Assembly: GCF_001667185.1 (NCBI RefSeq)
Contig: NZ_LZIC01000054.1
Coordinates: forward strand, 1-64,000
Length of the DNA stretch: 64,000 bases
DNA from: Mycobacterium sp. 852002-50816_SCH5313054-b
GTDB lineage: Bacteria > Actinomycetota > Actinomycetes > Mycobacteriales > Mycobacteriaceae
Reading direction: 5' to 3'
Shown here: positions 8,106 through 17,872 of the stretch, piece after piece
How positions within the stretch are numbered: the stretch's first letter is position 1
Layout: each line of letters begins with the position of its first letter
Notes under the pieces: generated by a model
Told to the model about the DNA's origin: nothing
The model's database searches: none
What the model saw: the letters and a program-made list of their open reading frames with translations, nothing else
Position numbers and translations under genes: made by a program

Positions 8106-8333
8106 CTAAGGTTGCGCGGGACCGGGCGCAGGCGCCTTTCCCGACAGGCACTGCTGAAGCTCCGGACTACCGGGCGCGAAGTCGAAGCCGCAGTTGCAGT
8201 CGCGAGCATCCTTGGGCGGGAGCGCATTGCAATAGTCGGTGCCGGCCATGGCCGAGGGCGCGGTCCACATGACACCAGCGGCCAAGGCCGCCGCGGCAGC
8301 GCCGAACGTGGCCATCAATACTCTCGGCTTCAT
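8106..8333 (-). CDS. Small secreted protein, cysteine-rich
   Basis: The 75-residue protein has a clear Sec signal peptide (MKPRVLMATFGAAAAALAAG ... APSAMA) with predicted cleavage after AMA. The mature part of about 45 residues has TDYCNALPPKDARDCNCGFD and ends PAPGPAQP. The four cysteines probably form two disulphides. AAGGAAGGGAA lies 7 bases before the ATG. This belongs to a group of short exported mycobacterial proteins with no known function. It is transcribed divergently from the metE riboswitch region. Confidence 0.7.
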   Translation of the reverse strand: MKPRVLMATFGAAAAALAAGVMWTAPSAMAGTDYCNALPPKDARDCNCGFDFAPGSPELQQCLSGKAPAPGPAQP

Positions 8334-8534
8334 GTTGCGATTCCCTTCCTTTGGAGGCCCCGCTCGATCGCGGCAGTTCTGCCGCCGACCTGCAATTAAC
8401 GGGCACGCTAACAGAGGATCAGTCACGGCTCATCTCGAGCAGGCGTTGATCGCTACCGCTTCGCTTCGATAGTCGGCGCGGTAAACTCCGCTGCGCAGCT
8501 GGTCTGCCGTCGCCGCAACCGTGGCGCCGGCATC

Positions 8535-8712
8535 GAGCGAGGCATGTTAAACGTGCGTCGCGAGAGGGAACCCGGTGAGAGTCCGGGACTGTCCCGCAGC
8601 GGTTTGCAGGAACGACCGCCGTCACAAGCACTGGTCGCAAGACCGGGAAGCGACGGCCAGTAGGAGCACCACCGGGTGCGCGCCTGCGAGTCCGAAGACC
8701 TGCCAGCTGTGC
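8535..8712 (+). promoter_or_regulatory. Cobalamin (AdoCbl) riboswitch in the metE leader
   Basis: The diagnostic blocks are present in order: GAGGGAACCCGGTGAGAGTC, CCGGGACTGTCCCGCAGCGG, a central CACTGG with the GACCGGGAAG arm, and the B12 box AGTCCGAAGACCTGCC at 8689-8704. About 160 bases of expression platform follow before metE. B12-bound riboswitches repress the B12-independent methionine synthase, which makes sense where the B12-dependent enzyme MetH is also present. Boundaries are approximate. Confidence 0.93.
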
Positions 8713-8873
8713 CGGGCGCGCCGCGTCCGGCCGGCTCATCGCCTCGTGGAATGGGCGTTTGGTCGTGGCCGTTAGCGGTTGTGTGCCTTGACGAAAATCA
8801 GGTACGCACCGCGACGGATTCGGCCGTGCGTCCGCCGGCGGTGATGACCACCCGTCGAGTGTTAGGACGAAAC

Positions 8874-11144
8874 GTGACCTCTCAACCATTCACCGCCACC
8901 GTCACCGGCTCGCCGCGCATCGGCCCGAATCGCGAACTCAAGCGCGCCACCGAGGGCTACTGGGCCGGGCGCACCAGCCGGGCCGAGCTGGAATCCGTCG
9001 CCGCCGAATTGCGTCGCGACATGTGGTCGCAGCTGGCCGCCGCCGGCCTGGACTCGGTCCCGGTGAACACCTTTTCGTACTACGACCAGATGCTCGACAC
9101 GGCGGTCATGCTGGGCGCGTTGCCGGCCCGGGCCGCGCGGGTTGCCGACGATCTGGACCGCTACTTCGCCGCGGCCCGCGGCAACTCCGACGTCGCGCCG
9201 CTGGAGATGACCAAGTGGTTCGACACGAACTACCACTACCTCGTTCCCGAGATCGAGCCCGCCACCAAGTTCTCCCTGAGCGCCGACAAGGTGCTCTTCG
9301 AGCTGAAAGAGGCCCTGCAGCAAGGGATTCCCGCTCGCCCGGTCGTCGTCGGGCCCATCACCTTCCTGCTGCTGAGCAAGGCCGTCAACGGCGGTGGCGC
9401 CCCGATCGAGCGGCTTGAAGAGCTGGTGCCGATCTACTCGGAGCTGCTCGGCTTGCTCGCCGACAGCGGGGCGCGGTGGGTGCAGTTCGACGAGCCCGCG
9501 TTGGTCACCGACATCTCGCCCGACGCGCCCGCACTGGCCGAGGCGGCGTACAACGCCCTGGGCGCGGTGGGCAACCGGCCGGCCATCCAGGTCGCCACCT
9601 ACTTCGGGGACCCCGGCGCCGCCCTGGCGGGGCTGGCCCGCACGCCCGTCGAGGCGATCGGCGTTGACCTGGTCGCCGGAGCGGACACCGCGGTCGCGGG
9701 CATCCCGGAATTGTCCACCAAGCTGCTCGTGGCCGGCGTCGTCGACGGGCGCAACGTGTGGCGCACCGATCTGGAGGCGGCGCTGGGCAAGCTGGCCACC
9801 CTGCTGGGTTCGGCCGGCAGCGTGGCGGTTTCCACGTCGTGCTCGACGATGCACGTACCGTATTCGCTCGAACCCGAAACCGATCTCGACGACAACCTGC
9901 GCAGCTGGTTGGCGTTCGGCGCCGAAAAGGTGGGCGAGGTCGTCACCCTCGCGCGCGCACTGCACGACGGGCGCAACGCGGTGTCCGAGGAAATCGCCGC
10001 GTCCAATGCCGCCGTGGCGTCGCGCAGGGGCGATCCCCGGTTGCACAACGGTCAGGTTCGGGCGCGGATCGACTCGATCGTCAAGGAGGGTGCGCACCGC
10101 GGCGATGCGGAGCAACGCCGCGCCAGCCAGGAGGCGCGGCTGCACCTGCCGCCGCTGCCCACCACGACCATCGGCTCCTACCCACAGACCGCCGCGATCC
10201 GCAAGGCGCGCGCGGCGTTTCGGGCCGGCGAGATCGACGAGGCCGAGTACGTCGCCAAGATGCGCAAGGAGATCGCCGACGTCATCGAGCTGCAGGAGCA
10301 GCTCGGCCTCGACGTGCTGGTGCACGGCGAGCCGGAGCGCAACGACATGGTCCAGTACTTCGCCGAGCAGCTGCAGGGGTTCGTCGCCACGCAGAACGGC
10401 TGGGTACAGAGCTACGGCAGCCGCTGCGTGCGTCCGCCGATCCTCTACGGCGACGTGTCGCGACCGCATCCGATGACCGTCGAGTGGATCAGCTACGCCC
10501 AGTCCCTGACCGACAAGCCGGTGAAGGGCATGCTGACGGGGCCGGTCACGATCCTGGCCTGGTCGTTCGTCCGCGACGACCAGCCGCTGGCCGACACGGC
10601 CAACCAGGTGGCGCTGGCGATTCGCGACGAGACCGTGGACCTGCAGGCCGCCGGGATCGCCGTCATCCAGGTCGACGAGCCCGCGTTGCGCGAGCTGCTG
10701 CCGCTGCGCCGCGCCCAGCAGGACGACTATTTGCGTTGGGCCGTAGGGGCTTTCCGCCTGGCCACCTCCGGCGTCGCCGACTCGACGCAGATCCACACCC
10801 ACCTGTGCTACTCGGAGTTCGGAGAGGTGATCGGGGCCATCGCCGACCTGGACGCCGACGTCACCTCCATCGAGGCGGCCCGCTCGCACATGGAGGTGCT
10901 CGACGACCTGAACTCCGTCGGCTTCGCCAACAGCGTGGGACCGGGCGTCTACGACATCCACTCGCCGCGGGTGCCGAGCGCCGACGAGATGGCCGAGTCG
11001 CTGCGCGCGGCGCTGCGAGCCGTGCCACCGCAACGGCTTTGGGTCAATCCCGACTGCGGGCTCAAGACCCGCAACGCCGACGAGGTGACCGCATCGCTGC
11101 GCAACATGGTCGCCGCGGCGCGGGAGGTCCGGGCGGGGGCCTAG
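8874..11144 (+). CDS. metE: 5-methyltetrahydropteroyltriglutamate-homocysteine methyltransferase (cobalamin-independent methionine synthase)
   Basis: The 756-residue cytosolic enzyme transfers a methyl group from methyl-THF-triglutamate to homocysteine, the last step of methionine synthesis. The N-terminal barrel starts [20 protein letters not shown]. The C-terminal barrel carries the zinc ligands: [10 protein letters not shown] (His and Cys, near residues 641-643), a Glu after it, and the Cys of NPDCGLKTR near residue 725. The GTG start is chosen because homologues begin [20 protein letters not shown] precedes it. An in-frame ATG 30 bases upstream is possible. Expression is under the cobalamin riboswitch. 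The stop codon overlaps that of the convergent DUF3556 gene (CTAG). Confidence 0.96.
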   Translation: MTSQPFTATVTGSPRIGPNRELKRATEGYWAGRTSRAELESVAAELRRDMWSQLAAAGLDSVPVNTFSYYDQMLDTAVMLGALPARAARVADDLDRYFAAARGNSDVAPLEMTKWFDTNYHYLVPEIEPATKFSLSADKVLFELKEALQQGIPARPVVVGPITFLLLSKAVNGGGAPIERLEELVPIYSELLGLLADSGARWVQFDEPALVTDISPDAPALAEAAYNALGAVGNRPAIQVATYFGDPGAALAGLARTPVEAIGVDLVAGADTAVAGIPELSTKLLVAGVVDGRNVWRTDLEAALGKLATLLGSAGSVAVSTSCSTMHVPYSLEPETDLDDNLRSWLAFGAEKVGEVVTLARALHDGRNAVSEEIAASNAAVASRRGDPRLHNGQVRARIDSIVKEGAHRGDAEQRRASQEARLHLPPLPTTTIGSYPQTAAIRKARAAFRAGEIDEAEYVAKMRKEIADVIELQEQLGLDVLVHGEPERNDMVQYFAEQLQGFVATQNGWVQSYGSRCVRPPILYGDVSRPHPMTVEWISYAQSLTDKPVKGMLTGPVTILAWSFVRDDQPLADTANQVALAIRDETVDLQAAGIAVIQVDEPALRELLPLRRAQQDDYLRWAVGAFRLATSGVADSTQIHTHLCYSEFGEVIGAIADLDADVTSIEAARSHMEVLDDLNSVGFANSVGPGVYDIHSPRVPSADEMAESLRAALRAVPPQRLWVNPDCGLKTRNADEVTASLRNMVAAAREVRAGA

Positions 11145-12886
11145 GTCTCGGGCTTCTCGGCCGAATCCGACAGCACCTGGACCGGCACATCGTCGGCCCA
11201 GGGCTGCCGGCTCACCATGTCGGCGACCCGCACTATGCCCCGCTCGAACTCGCCGGTCGCGGCGTCCACCAGCCGGTAGGCCTGGGTCTGCTTGTGGATG
11301 GGCTGCGCGTCGAGCAGGACGACGCGCACCTCACCCGGCGCGAAGTGGCAGCGCTGCTGCATGGCGGTGATGAGCTGCTCGTTGTGCAGGTGGCCGTCGC
11401 CGAAGTTCCAGCCGATCGCGGTGCTGCAGATCCGCTCGCCGTCGGTGATGACGTAGTCGTCCTCGTTCTGCCCCGCCATGGCTCGGTGGGCCAGCGTGAA
11501 CAGGGCCCGGCCGTGCGTGTTGAACCCGCGGAACGCATACCCCATGAAGATCGGGATCTGGGCCGCTTCCGGGCTGCCGTAGAACCGCTCCAGCTGGGCC
11601 TGCGGCATGCTCGCGATCGCGATGATGCCGCGGCCGATCTTCTCGTTGGCCGAGGGTTTGATGCACCACAGCGTGGTGTCCCAGTTGCCGGCGTAGTAGC
11701 GCATGCCCGGCAGGAACGAGACCTTGCGCGGGAACATGTTGCCCAGCAAGACGATTCCAGCGATGATGACGAACAGGATCGCGACCAACACCGGATGTTT
11801 CAGGTCGGTCAGCCCCAGGCGGGCGTGCGCGACGAACAACGACAGCACACCGAAGATCATGAAGACGTTCCACTCCAGCGGCACGCCCATCGGGATCGAC
11901 ACCAGGATGCCCAGGTGGAAGCACACCATCACGACGGCGGCCACCGTCGTCGGCCAGCCGCCGTGGCAGAAGAACAGCGGCAGCGGCACCAGCATCTCGA
12001 TGGCGGTGCTCACGTGGGCGACGAACCGCGAGAGCCGGCCCGGCCGCAGATCGTCGGGGAACTTCTCGAAGAAGCGCCGTTTCAGCCACCGGGGCCGCAT
12101 CAGCGGGTTGTTGGACATCATCGTGGAGATCACGAACGGGAAGTGCTTGTTGAGCTTCGAGGTCGCCGCGCCCATCCAGATGACCAGGAATACCACCTTC
12201 GACCCGACGATCATGTCGGGCCCGGCGAACAGGAAGGTCACCGCCATCGTCGCGTAGACCTCGCCGCGCGCGGCCAGGAAGATGACCTTGTCGCGCAGCC
12301 CCAGCACGCCGAGGATCAGCAGGATCCACACGATCTCCCACGTCGGCAGCAGCCCCACCTTGGTGCCCAGCTCGGGCACCGGACCGGTGCCGTCGGAGAA
12401 CAACGCCCACAGCGTCATCACCAGCAGCGCGGCGTACAACAAGACGTCCACCGGGCGGCGGGCGCTGCCCTTGGTGAACGGGACGCGGTCCGGCCACGGT
12501 GGCAGCCGGATGGTGCCGAACCGCATCCAGTACAGGATCGAGCCCAGCGGCGGGAAGAAGCGGTTGTTCAAGGGCCCGAAGCCGCAACCCAGCCCGACCA
12601 CCTCGAACAGCATCGTGTAGAGCACGACCTTCTCGAAGACGACGGGCTCCGACCACCAGTGCGCGACGTTGGTGAAACCGCCGAGTCCCTTGGTGGCCGA
12701 GGCGAACAGCCAGCCGCCGAGGATGTAGAGCAGGATCTTGAGGACGTAGAACAGGTGCAGTGCGACCGGCGTGCCGAAGCCCACCTCGGCCCAGTGCCGG
12801 GCCATCGGACGGATCTTCTCGCTGCGGGTGCCCTTGTTCCATTCCGCCATGTCGAGCTCGGGCAGCTCGGGCTTGAGGAATCCCAT
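11141..12886 (-). CDS. DUF3556 multi-pass membrane protein, likely KstR-controlled
   Basis: A 581-residue protein of the actinobacterial DUF3556 family, function unknown. It opens [20 protein letters not shown], then about nine hydrophobic segments can be seen, for example [74 protein letters not shown] and [15 protein letters not shown]. The last 180 residues are soluble and probably cytosolic. A perfect KstR-type palindrome ends 13 bases before the ATG, so it is probably induced with the cholesterol regulon; a transport or redox role in sterol use is conjecture. It shares its last bases with metE. Confidence 0.85.
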   Translation of the reverse strand: MGFLKPELPELDMAEWNKGTRSEKIRPMARHWAEVGFGTPVALHLFYVLKILLYILGGWLFASATKGLGGFTNVAHWWSEPVVFEKVVLYTMLFEVVGLGCGFGPLNNRFFPPLGSILYWMRFGTIRLPPWPDRVPFTKGSARRPVDVLLYAALLVMTLWALFSDGTGPVPELGTKVGLLPTWEIVWILLILGVLGLRDKVIFLAARGEVYATMAVTFLFAGPDMIVGSKVVFLVIWMGAATSKLNKHFPFVISTMMSNNPLMRPRWLKRRFFEKFPDDLRPGRLSRFVAHVSTAIEMLVPLPLFFCHGGWPTTVAAVVMVCFHLGILVSIPMGVPLEWNVFMIFGVLSLFVAHARLGLTDLKHPVLVAILFVIIAGIVLLGNMFPRKVSFLPGMRYYAGNWDTTLWCIKPSANEKIGRGIIAIASMPQAQLERFYGSPEAAQIPIFMGYAFRGFNTHGRALFTLAHRAMAGQNEDDYVITDGERICSTAIGWNFGDGHLHNEQLITAMQQRCHFAPGEVRVVLLDAQPIHKQTQAYRLVDAATGEFERGIVRVADMVSRQPWADDVPVQVLSDSAEKPET

Positions 12887-12898
12887 GGTTTGACAGAT

Positions 12899-12912
12899 TA
12901 GAACGCGTTCTA
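12899..12912. promoter_or_regulatory. KstR-type operator TAGAACGCGTTCTA
   Basis: This is a perfect 14-bp palindrome that fits the published KstR consensus TnnAACnnGTTnnA at every fixed position and has the preferred AG/CT flanks. It lies 13 bases before the DUF3556 ATG, where a bound TetR-type repressor would block transcription. It also lies 85 bases before the divergent small secreted gene. Confidence 0.8.
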
Positions 12913-12996
12913 GGCGCGCGGCTTGGGTAGGGGCAAAGAATCCTTTGCCTGGGGGTTAATCCCCGGATACCGTGAAGTCGCTAGGAGAACTCCACC

Positions 12997-13215
12997 ATGA
13001 ACAGACTTCGCTTCCTCGTCGCGGCGCTGATAGTAGCCGTCGCTCCGGTGGCCGGCGGCGGTGTCGCCAGGGCCAACGTCCCCGGGCCGGGCGACGCCTG
13101 CACGGTGCTGCACGCCACCACCCAGGACGCCAACGGCCGCACGATGTGGTGCAACCCGACCATGACCGGCAACCACAGCCTGGTGTGGCAGTACGGCGGG
13201 CCGTCCACGCCTTAG
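12997..13215 (+). CDS. Small secreted protein of 72 residues
   Basis: Signal peptide MNRLRFLVAALIVAVAPVAG ... GVARA with cleavage near ARA-NV, then a 44-residue mature part with one Cys pair (GDACTVLHATT and GRTMWCNPTM) and the ending HSLVWQYGGPSTP. GGAGAACTCC lies just ahead of the ATG. It belongs to a family of tiny exported mycobacterial proteins of unknown function. It starts divergently from DUF3556 and could share the KstR-type site. Confidence 0.72.
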   Translation: MNRLRFLVAALIVAVAPVAGGGVARANVPGPGDACTVLHATTQDANGRTMWCNPTMTGNHSLVWQYGGPSTP

Positions 13216-13327
13216 CGCGTCGCTCGATTTGCCATGCCGTCAAATCGTGGCGCGGCGACTCGCTGCGGAATAAAATGCCTTCGTCTCAATGATTTTGCCC
13301 GCAATATTGCTCTGCTAGAGGGAAATC

Positions 13328-15253
13328 ATGCTCAAACTATTCCGGAGCAGATTGTCGGCAGTGGTCATTATTGTTGTTTTCACCGTTGCCTCATGCTGTT
13401 CGCCCTCTGAACGGGCAGATGCCTGTCAGGGCCCATCCGGGGAGACCACGACGCAACCCGCTGTCGACACGTATACGGACTCGGGTATGGACGACATGCA
13501 GACGGCCAAAAAGCCGGCTCGGGCCTGCCCCTTGTTCGACCTAGCCGAGGATGATCCACAGCCGCCGCCGTTGTACCCCTTCGTCGGAACCGCGCATTGG
13601 CCCGTGCCCGCGGGCCAGCCGTATTTTGATCAGGGCCTACAATTCTTTTTCGCGTTCAACAACCGTGAATCCTATAGGGCATTTCGCGCGGCCGCGGATG
13701 AGGCCGAGAGCGCAGGTATTGGTTGCTCGGCATGCTACTGGGGGCAAGCGCTCCCCCTGGGAGTGGACATCAATATGCCGGAACAATCAGAGCGAGACCG
13801 GAAGGCCGCGAGAGACGCGCTCCACCGCGCGATAGATGCGGATCCAAGTCCGGAAGACTGGGGGATCATCCGGGCTTTGTTCGAACGTTACCAGGATTGC
13901 ACTGTCAAGGACCTGAAGGAATGCCAGAGGGTTCGCAACCAAGCCTATTACCGCGGGATGAAAAGAGTGCTTGACGAGTTCGGCAGCGACGACCCCAATG
14001 TCATCACGCTTTTCGCCGATTCGGCCATGAACCTGACGCCCTGGGATTACTGGGACGAAAACGGAAATCCGATCGCTGAGTGGAGCGGGCCGCTCCAGCA
14101 GGCACGGACGTCTCTCGAGAAGGCTTTGGACTTCGGCCGGTACTCGCAAAACGAAGGGCCCATACACTGGTATATCCACCTGATGGAGGGATCACGCACG
14201 CCGGGCAAGGCGAAACCATATGCGGGCCTGCTGGCGTCATTGGCGCCGAATGCAGGTCACCTGGTCCACATGCCGTCGCACATCTACTACCGCCTCGGGG
14301 AGATGCAGGACGCAATCTGGGCCAACAAAAAAGCCATCGAGGCGGACGAAGCGTATTTTGCCAAGGAGGATTTATATCGTCCGGACGACGATCGCTACAG
14401 GTATGACTATTACCTGCACAACATTCATTTCCTCCTCGCCGCCGCAGTGTTGAGCGGCGACAGTCAGGACGTCAACCCCTATGCAGATAAGCTGTTGAAA
14501 TCGGCGCCCGGCAAAGGGAAGGGAAGCGGTGCGGACAGATACCTGACCATCTATTACCTCGCAAGGATGAATTTCTCAAGCACGGCGGATATTCGTAACT
14601 TCCGGGGACCGGATTCTTTCGACCAGCAGCCGCTCGCAAATCTTGCCTATGACTACACGCAGCTGATGGCGGATATCTGGGACGGAAATCGTTCCAGTAA
14701 ATGGGCCGGCACATTCGGTAACGACCTCGCAAAATATCGCAAGAAGGCGTCGGACAAGGGCGAACAGAACGAGAACTGCAATCCTCCCGCGACCGGCGTC
14801 CAACTCCCCAGAAATTACAAAGGCCTATGCCTGGCCGCGATCCTGGATGAGCTGGGGCAGGCGCGGATCGCCGCCTCGGACGCCAAGTGGAACGAAGCGG
14901 TTGACCATGCGGACCGCGCCAGGATGATCCAGGACGCCCTGCCGTACAAGGAGCTTCCGGTATGGCTCTATCCCACGCGCCAGACCCTGGCCTCGGTCCT
15001 GATCCGGAGGGCTGATCCGGCCCGACACGATCTGGACACGGCCAAGCAGCTGCTGTTGGAGAGCCTGAATAAACTCCCGGGCGCCGATCCCGACCAAATC
15101 CCGACGGGAACTTTTCCCGGAAACGGCTGGGCTTACTACGGGCTATGGGAGATCGCGAACAAGGCCAGCCCGGCTGACGTTAATCAGGCCACGACGGATC
15201 TCGAAGCCCACTGGTTCGGGACCGACGAATTCCGAAACCTCGAACGCATGTAG
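13328..15253 (+). CDS. TPR-type lipoprotein with His-rich motif, probably acquired
   Basis: A 641-residue predicted lipoprotein. The signal peptide MLKLFRSRLSAVVIIVVF ends in the lipobox TVASC, giving a lipidated Cys. The mature protein is helical with TPR-like pairs. The most conserved part reads GPIHWYIHLMEGSRTPGKA and then ASLAPNAGHLVHMPSHIYYR. This His pattern (H-x3-H ... H-x2-H-x3-H) is typical of TPR proteins of unknown function in Proteobacteria and other groups, and may bind a metal. Base composition differs from its neighbours: A/T-ending codons, AAA, ATA and TTA codons, and runs such as AACAAAAAAGCC. This points to horizontal transfer. No partner gene is linked. Confidence 0.75.
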   Translation: MLKLFRSRLSAVVIIVVFTVASCCSPSERADACQGPSGETTTQPAVDTYTDSGMDDMQTAKKPARACPLFDLAEDDPQPPPLYPFVGTAHWPVPAGQPYFDQGLQFFFAFNNRESYRAFRAAADEAESAGIGCSACYWGQALPLGVDINMPEQSERDRKAARDALHRAIDADPSPEDWGIIRALFERYQDCTVKDLKECQRVRNQAYYRGMKRVLDEFGSDDPNVITLFADSAMNLTPWDYWDENGNPIAEWSGPLQQARTSLEKALDFGRYSQNEGPIHWYIHLMEGSRTPGKAKPYAGLLASLAPNAGHLVHMPSHIYYRLGEMQDAIWANKKAIEADEAYFAKEDLYRPDDDRYRYDYYLHNIHFLLAAAVLSGDSQDVNPYADKLLKSAPGKGKGSGADRYLTIYYLARMNFSSTADIRNFRGPDSFDQQPLANLAYDYTQLMADIWDGNRSSKWAGTFGNDLAKYRKKASDKGEQNENCNPPATGVQLPRNYKGLCLAAILDELGQARIAASDAKWNEAVDHADRARMIQDALPYKELPVWLYPTRQTLASVLIRRADPARHDLDTAKQLLLESLNKLPGADPDQIPTGTFPGNGWAYYGLWEIANKASPADVNQATTDLEAHWFGTDEFRNLERM

Positions 15254-15278
15254 GTCGGCGGGCACGCCTTGGCCGCGC

Positions 15279-15359
15279 CTGAGTGTGCGCTGACGGCTTT
15301 TGAGTGTGAGCCCTGGGCCACGACACGCCGAGCGGCTTCGCCCAAGGTTCACACTCAAC
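15279..15359. repeat. GAGTGTG intergenic element with inverted repeat (possible bidirectional terminator)
   Basis: CTGAGTGTGCGCTG is followed by TTTGAGTGTGAGCC (15299-15312), and GGTTCACACTCAAC (15346-15359) is the near-complementary arm. It sits between the convergent lipoprotein and prpD genes. The hairpin position suits transcription stop for both, but there is no T-tract. Confidence 0.45.
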
Positions 15360-15380
15360 GCCATGGCGCCGCAATGGCAT

Positions 15381-16880
15381 TCACCCAAAGATGCCGGGCG
15401 GGATCGCCGGCGCGCCATCCAGCAGCCGCGGGTCGATGACCACGTTCAGCGCGTCCACCGACTCGAGGTCGGCCAGGGCGTCCACCGCCGACAGGAACCT
15501 GCGCTGCTGGTCCGGGTCCACGACGCCGTCGGCCAGCCCGGTGAACTTTTGCACGTACTGCGGGCGGCGGAACGGGTGGGCACCCAGCGGGTGGGCATCG
15601 GCCACCGCCAGCTCGTCGGAGATCACCTCGCCGCTCTTGAGCGTCACCTCCGCGCGCGCCCCGAACGCTTTCTCGGCCGGATCCGACGCGTGGTAGCGGC
15701 GCGTCCACTCGGGGTCCTCGACGGTGGAGATCTTGCGCCACAGTTCGACTGTGTCGGCCCGGTGCGCGCGCCCCGGGGAGTAGGAGCGGTCGTGATGCCA
15801 CGTGCCGTCCTGCAGCGCGACGGCGAAGATGTACGGCAGCGAATGGTCGAGCGTCTCGCGTGACGCGTCGGGGTCGAACTTCTGCGGATCCCCGGATCCC
15901 GTCCCGATCACCACGTGGGTGTGATTGCTGGTGTGCAGCACGATGGCCGCGACCTGGTCGAGGTCGCCGATCCGTCGCCGCAGCCGCCGGGCCAGGTCGA
16001 TCGGCGCCTGGCTCTGGTACTCCGCCGAGTGCTCCTTGGTGTAGCTGTCCAGGATGGCGCGCTTGGGTTCGCCGGGAGCCGGCAGGGGCACGTGGTATTC
16101 GCGCCCGGGCCCGCCCAGCAGCCGGGCGATCACCCCGTCCTCGCCCTCCCAGATCGGGGCCGGCGACCGCTCGCCGCGCATCGCCCGGTCGACGGCCTCG
16201 ATGGCCGTCTTCCCGGCGTGCGCCGGCGCGAACGCCTTCCAGCTGGAGATCGAGCCCTTGCGCGATTGGCGGGTGCTGGTGGTCAGGTGCAGCGCCTGCC
16301 CGATCGCCTGGTAGATCGTCTCGGTGTCCAGCCGCAACATGGTGCCGAGGCCGGCGGCCACCGAGGGCCCGAGATGCGCGACGTGGTCGATCTTGTGCTC
16401 GTGCAGGCAGATTCCGCGGGCCAGGTCGATCTGGATCTCGTACGCGGTGGCCACGCCGCGGATCAGGTCGGCGCCGCGCACGCCCAGCTGCTGCGCGACC
16501 GCGACGAGCGAGGGGATGTTGTCGCCGGGGTGGGAGTACTCCGCGGCCAAAAACGTGTCGTGGAAGTCGAGCTCGCGCACCGCGACGCCGTTGGCCCACG
16601 CCGCCCATTCCGCCGAGTAGGCGCCGGCGACACCGAAGACCCCCGCCCCGGGTCGCCCGGGATGGGACAGCGCCTGCCGGCGGGCCACGGCGACGGGCCG
16701 GCGCAGCACCGCCGCCGCGCTGACGGCGGCGTTGTCGAGGATCCGGTTGGCCACCATCTCCGCCGTTGCCGGCTCGACGGCGACCGGATCGGCGGCGACG
16801 TCGGCGATCTTGGCGGCCAGGTGCTCGCCACGGGGGAAGTCCTCGGCGCTGCGCCGCGCCCGGACCGTATGCACGATCAT
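15381..16880 (-). CDS. prpD: 2-methylcitrate dehydratase (MmgE/PrpD family)
   Basis: The 499-residue enzyme dehydrates 2-methylcitrate to cis-2-methylaconitate in the methylcitrate cycle, which burns propionyl-CoA from cholesterol and odd-chain lipids. Family marks: [19 protein letters not shown] near residue 50, [20 protein letters not shown] near residue 105, [12 protein letters not shown] near residue 163, [19 protein letters not shown], and [16 protein letters not shown]. tuberculosis PrpD (Rv1130) is near metE as here. Unlike there, neither prpC nor the regulator prpR is adjacent. The start is the ATG giving [15 protein letters not shown]; a TTG two codons earlier is possible. A degenerate second copy of its 5' end lies beyond the PE gene. 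Confidence 0.9.
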   Translation of the reverse strand: MIVHTVRARRSAEDFPRGEHLAAKIADVAADPVAVEPATAEMVANRILDNAAVSAAAVLRRPVAVARRQALSHPGRPGAGVFGVAGAYSAEWAAWANGVAVRELDFHDTFLAAEYSHPGDNIPSLVAVAQQLGVRGADLIRGVATAYEIQIDLARGICLHEHKIDHVAHLGPSVAAGLGTMLRLDTETIYQAIGQALHLTTSTRQSRKGSISSWKAFAPAHAGKTAIEAVDRAMRGERSPAPIWEGEDGVIARLLGGPGREYHVPLPAPGEPKRAILDSYTKEHSAEYQSQAPIDLARRLRRRIGDLDQVAAIVLHTSNHTHVVIGTGSGDPQKFDPDASRETLDHSLPYIFAVALQDGTWHHDRSYSPGRAHRADTVELWRKISTVEDPEWTRRYHASDPAEKAFGARAEVTLKSGEVISDELAVADAHPLGAHPFRRPQYVQKFTGLADGVVDPDQQRRFLSAVDALADLESVDALNVVIDPRLLDGAPAIPPGIFG

Positions 16881-17021
16881 CACCAACGATTATGAGGACG
16901 GACTGGTGTCCACCAACAATGGAGTACACGACTACTTAGTCCTGACCGATCGCACGGCTGCATGCCGAATGAGCCGTCGTCGCCGAATGCGCCGACTCCA
17001 CGGCCGGGCAGGAGGACAGAA

Positions 17022-17540
17022 ATGCCGGGTGTGATCGCGGTGCCGGAGGTAATGACCTCGGCAGCAACAGATTTGGCAACGATCGTGTTGATCCTCGACG
17101 CGGCGCACGCGGCCGCGGCCCCGCTGACCTCGGCGGCGCTGTCTCCCGCCAGGGACGAGGTGTCGACCGGCGTTGCCCACCTGTTCTCCCAGTACGGCAG
17201 TGACTATCAGGCGCTGGCCGGGCAGGCGACGGCGTTTCACGATCAGTTTGTCCAGCACCTGAGCGCGAGCGCGAACGCGTATACCGGCGCCGAGGCCACC
17301 AACGTTGCGTCGTTGCAGCCTTTCAGCGCGATTGCGGACTCGCTTGGCGGCTTGCAGGGTCAGGCGGCCAACTTGTTCAACAGCGTCCAGAGTCAACTGC
17401 TCAACTTGTTCAGCAGTGTCCACGGTGTGCTACTGAATCTGTTGACCACCGTTGCGGTTATCTTCATTGCGGTCTTGATCATCGCGTTTGTCGCAGCCGT
17501 CATCCGCATGAATACCTTTAACTCGGCACCGATGGAGTAA
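17022..17540 (+). CDS. PE-family protein with C-terminal membrane helix
   Basis: A 172-residue PE protein. The PE domain spans residues 1-95 (MPGVIAVPEVMTSAATDL ... ATFHDQFVQHLSASANAYTG in pattern) with the Pro-Glu at residues 8-9. In place of PGRS repeats there is an amphipathic linker with LFNSVQSQLLNLFSSVHGVL and one strong hydrophobic helix, TTVAVIFIAVLIIAFVAAVI, near the C-terminus. GGAGGACAGAA precedes the ATG. PE proteins are type VII secretion substrates, normally paired with a PPE partner; none is adjacent. The gene is flanked by prpD and a decayed duplicate of the prpD start. Confidence 0.88.
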   Translation: MPGVIAVPEVMTSAATDLATIVLILDAAHAAAAPLTSAALSPARDEVSTGVAHLFSQYGSDYQALAGQATAFHDQFVQHLSASANAYTGAEATNVASLQPFSAIADSLGGLQGQAANLFNSVQSQLLNLFSSVHGVLLNLLTTVAVIFIAVLIIAFVAAVIRMNTFNSAPME

Positions 17541-17559
17541 CGGGGGCGCCCGACATCGA

Positions 17560-17722
17560 GCGGGCCGGCAAGGCCGCGGCACCCACGGCGGCGTTGTCGA
17601 TGATCCGGTTGGCCACCATCTCCGCCTTCTCGGACTAGACGGCGACCGGACCGGCGGCGACCTTCCGATCTTGGCGGTCAGGTACTCGCCGCGGGGGAAG
17701 TCTTCGACGCCGCGCCGCGCCG
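17560..17722 (-). pseudogene. Decayed duplicate of the prpD 5' end
   Basis: The DNA here matches the first part of prpD (about 16690-16865) in the same orientation: both contain GATCCGGTTGGCCACCATCT and CGGGGGAAGTC, and the translated piece VEDFPRGEYLTAKIG parallels [15 protein letters not shown]. It has substitutions, a short deletion and frame loss, and no downstream prpD body. Together with prpD it brackets the PE gene as an imperfect direct repeat. Confidence 0.75.
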
Positions 17723-17872
17723 CGCCGCGACCCGTAGGCAGCATCACGCTCCGCACATCAGGCAAGCGGGTGACGGGTCGACTTCGGACCCTCAGTGGTT
17801 CGCCGATTTGGCACATTTGCTTCGCCGATCGCCGTTTGATGCTGAGCTATCTCCTGGAAGGAGGTGCGCAGC

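Noticed and set aside
8862..11033. 723-codon minus-strand ORF over metE
   Set aside because: Antisense of MetE, composition typical of GC-rich shadow frames.
9758..12901. 1047-codon plus-strand ORF spanning metE and DUF3556
   Set aside because: Crosses two well-supported genes on different strands; no homology-like motif.
15355..16929. 524-codon minus ORF over prpD
   Set aside because: Second frame of the same strand; PrpD motifs are in the other frame.
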